Shown: piece by piece, positions 61,667-64,000 of the stretch
How the letters are laid out: each line of letters starts with the position of its first letter
How positions within the stretch are numbered: the first letter of the stretch is position 1
NCBI GenBank assembly: GCA_013213785.1
Contig: JABSPZ010000007.1
Location: 310,001-374,000 of the forward strand
Source: Henriciella sp.
Lineage (GTDB): Bacteria; Pseudomonadota; Alphaproteobacteria; Caulobacterales; Hyphomonadaceae
Length of the DNA stretch: 64,000 nucleotides
Reading direction: 5' to 3'
Notes under the pieces: generated by a model
Databases searched by the model: none
Told to the model about the DNA's origin: nothing
What the model saw: the letters and a program-made list of their open reading frames with translations, nothing else
Program-made: the position numbers and the translations under genes

Positions 61667-63847
61667 ATGGCCTTTAGGCGTATTCGTTCATTGTATTTGT
61701 TCTGCGGCTTCGTCTTCAGTTTTTTCGTGGCGTTCACCGCGCAGGCTGAAGAACGCCGCGTCGCGCTCGTGATCGGGAACTCAGCTTATCAAAGCGTCGC
61801 GCCACTCGCCAATCCCCGCAATGATGCCACGGATCTGACCGAAGCGCTGACCCTTGCCGGCTTTGAAGTGATCGAAGGTCTGGACCTCACACGCAGTGAA
61901 ATGACCTCGACCATCCGCGAGTTTGTCGACCAGTTGGACGGTGCCTCGACCGGGCTTTTCTTTTATGCCGGGCATGGTCTGCAGGTGGATGGTCGGAACT
62001 ATATGATCCCGACTGACATGGTCCTCAGATCTGAAGCTGATCTACAACTCCAAGCCATCGACATGAACTTGGTTCTGGCGCATATGGAGCGTGATCCGCG
62101 TGTAAATATCATCATGTTAGATGCCTGCCGGGATAATCCATTTGCCCAATCGATGACGCGGTCGCTGGCCCGAGGCCTAGCCCCAATGGAAACCCGCTCC
62201 GTTGGCTCGCTTATCGTTTATTCCACACAGCCCGGCGCCGTAGCGGATGATGGCGTTGGCCGGAACAGTCCTTTTACCAGTGCGTTTTTGAAATATGCCA
62301 ATCAGCCAGGCCTAGAGATTCAGCAGATGCTGCGCCGCGTCCGAGGCGAGGTGATCGCCGCGACGGAAAGCCGCCAAGTGCCGTGGGATCATTCATCATT
62401 GACCGGCGACGTCTTTCTGATTCCACCGGCAGAGGGCGTCGATGCGGATGCGACCGCCATTCAGGGCATGGAGCTCAGCGACTCGCAGGTGCAGCTTCAG
62501 GTTTGGAATGACGCAAAGCGTTCTGGCTCTGTCGACGTTCTTCGATCTTTCATCACGCAATTTCCTGCTAGCCCTTTTGCGCCATCCGCTGAAGCGCGGA
62601 TCCGCGGCTTGGAACGCGAAGCGCAGCAATCCGGAGATCCGGTCGCCGACGCAATTAACCGCCAAGTCGCCTATGGGGTTGTGACCGACGCGCCGGAAGA
62701 GCCCTACGAATATTACGCCAATGCGCGCGTTTATGAGCTGCGCGGTGATGCGGCGAACGCGGTCCGCATGTATGAAAAGTACCTGACTTTCTCGCCTGAA
62801 TATGTCGATCCTCACTACCAGTATCAACGATACTTGCGTGCGACTGAGGGCCGGATGGCGGCGCGTGAAATCTACAACGAGATGAAGTTTGATCGCCCAG
62901 ATGATCGCGTTCTGCAATTCGCGGCGGCTTTGCTGCAAACGCCCACACAGCGCAAATCGCAACTCGAAGCCTTTGTCGCCGAGTATCCTGATTTCGCCCC
63001 TGCCCTTTATGCACTGAGCCTCGATTTCTCACAGCGTCGCTTAGGGTCTCAGACGACGGCAGATAAACGCCGTGAGCGCGAACTGCTAGATGATTTCATG
63101 GCGCTGCATCAGGATGGCCAGTATGTGAAATACTTCATCGATAAGCCGGCGGCCGAGACTGAGATTCAAGACGCCGAAGAACGTTTGGCCGCACTTTCGG
63201 TCATGGCGGCCGCGGCGATGCAAAATCCTGTATCGATGACCAGCATGATTGGCGGCGGGGGGTTTATGCTGACCTTGATGATTGCCGACCTTTCACACGG
63301 CGAGATCTTCATTCGCCGCCCGGGTGCTGAGTTTGAGTCGCTGGGCATGACCACGTATCGAAACCCGATGACGGGCGCACTGATGCCAACCATGTATTTT
63401 GAGCTTCCGATGGAGGCCGAAGCCATGGACTTTGAGGTAAAGTATCTGGACGCCAAAGACGTGGAGCAGGGCCCTTACCCGATTAGCTTCGACCCGGTTT
63501 CGGCGCTCTACGATTCGATCAAGAACACCTATATGGCGGCGAATGAGCGCCAATGGGTTCACTTTCAATATTGGGAAGCCGATGAGGATGAGCCCGCCTA
63601 TGTGAATGTGATCTTCCCGGTCCTCGATTATCCGTGCGTCGTCGAAAAAGCGTTCTTCGCCATTGATAGCGATACCCCTGACCAGCCCCTCACATTTGCA
63701 GCGTGCGATCCTCTCAAGCCGCTAAACTCAACCTGGACGGTGGAGTCTATTGTGAAAGTCCCACCCGAGACTGGCTATGTGTCGCTGCAAGTGCATTACA
63801 AAGACGGCGAAGTCACTGAAGTGAAGCGCTATCCCGTGAAATACTAG
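61667..63847 (+). CDS. Secreted caspase-like (peptidase C14) protein
   Basis: Signal peptide FCGFVFSFFVAFTAQAEE; RVALVIGNSAYQSVAPLANPRNDATDLTEAL; FFYAGHGLQVDGRNYMIP (His); IIMLDACRDNPF (Cys). Confidence 0.92.
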   Translation: MAFRRIRSLYLFCGFVFSFFVAFTAQAEERRVALVIGNSAYQSVAPLANPRNDATDLTEALTLAGFEVIEGLDLTRSEMTSTIREFVDQLDGASTGLFFYAGHGLQVDGRNYMIPTDMVLRSEADLQLQAIDMNLVLAHMERDPRVNIIMLDACRDNPFAQSMTRSLARGLAPMETRSVGSLIVYSTQPGAVADDGVGRNSPFTSAFLKYANQPGLEIQQMLRRVRGEVIAATESRQVPWDHSSLTGDVFLIPPAEGVDADATAIQGMELSDSQVQLQVWNDAKRSGSVDVLRSFITQFPASPFAPSAEARIRGLEREAQQSGDPVADAINRQVAYGVVTDAPEEPYEYYANARVYELRGDAANAVRMYEKYLTFSPEYVDPHYQYQRYLRATEGRMAAREIYNEMKFDRPDDRVLQFAAALLQTPTQRKSQLEAFVAEYPDFAPALYALSLDFSQRRLGSQTTADKRRERELLDDFMALHQDGQYVKYFIDKPAAETEIQDAEERLAALSVMAAAAMQNPVSMTSMIGGGGFMLTLMIADLSHGEIFIRRPGAEFESLGMTTYRNPMTGALMPTMYFELPMEAEAMDFEVKYLDAKDVEQGPYPISFDPVSALYDSIKNTYMAANERQWVHFQYWEADEDEPAYVNVIFPVLDYPCVVEKAFFAIDSDTPDQPLTFAACDPLKPLNSTWTVESIVKVPPETGYVSLQVHYKDGEVTEVKRYPVKY

Positions 63848-63915
63848 ATAGGGCTTATGACTTCGGCGTGGCGAGCACGTGCCGCGTGCGCACGGATGTA
63901 ACGCCTTCAAATTTC

Positions 63916-63946
63916 GAGTGTCCGTTTTCAAACGGTTGAGACACTC
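63916..63946. repeat. Stem-loop downstream of the caspase-like gene
   Basis: GAGTGTC-CGTTT-TC-AAACG-GTTGA-GACACTC; nested outer 7-bp and inner 5-bp arms. Confidence 0.5.
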
Positions 63947-64000
63947 TGATACTTTTAGAACAGGAGATTTTGGCTCATCTGGTTTGGTTTAATCAGTAGA

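Overview
The window is a compact, gene-dense alphaproteobacterial chromosome segment, probably Hyphomonadaceae-like (inferred from gene content and protein style; no database search was run). Most of it is housekeeping: 3' part of ppdK, glyS/glyQ, a polyprenyl synthase, ispE, etfD-like ETF-QO, a type-4 UDG, two acyl-CoA dehydrogenases, pepN, a PleC-like hybrid-PAS kinase, an Mla/MCE ABC transporter, a DgcA-type epimerase, tolQRAB-pal-cpoB-tilS, an ethylmalonyl-CoA-mutase-type B12 mutase, gpmA, PTS EIIA-Man/HPr, proB, obgE, rpmA/rplU and a caspase-like protein. The segment from about 30.9 to 37.8 kb is the most accessory-looking. It holds two neighbouring genes, each broken by one in-frame amber codon, a membrane-anchored LytTR regulator divergent from an acyltransferase with three 9-bp direct repeats at an exact 20-bp period between them, an IS30-family element with recognisable terminal inverted repeats, a palindrome-rich non-coding stretch and a His-rich lipoprotein with a duplicated motif. 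No convincing tRNA, rRNA or CRISPR array was seen by eye.
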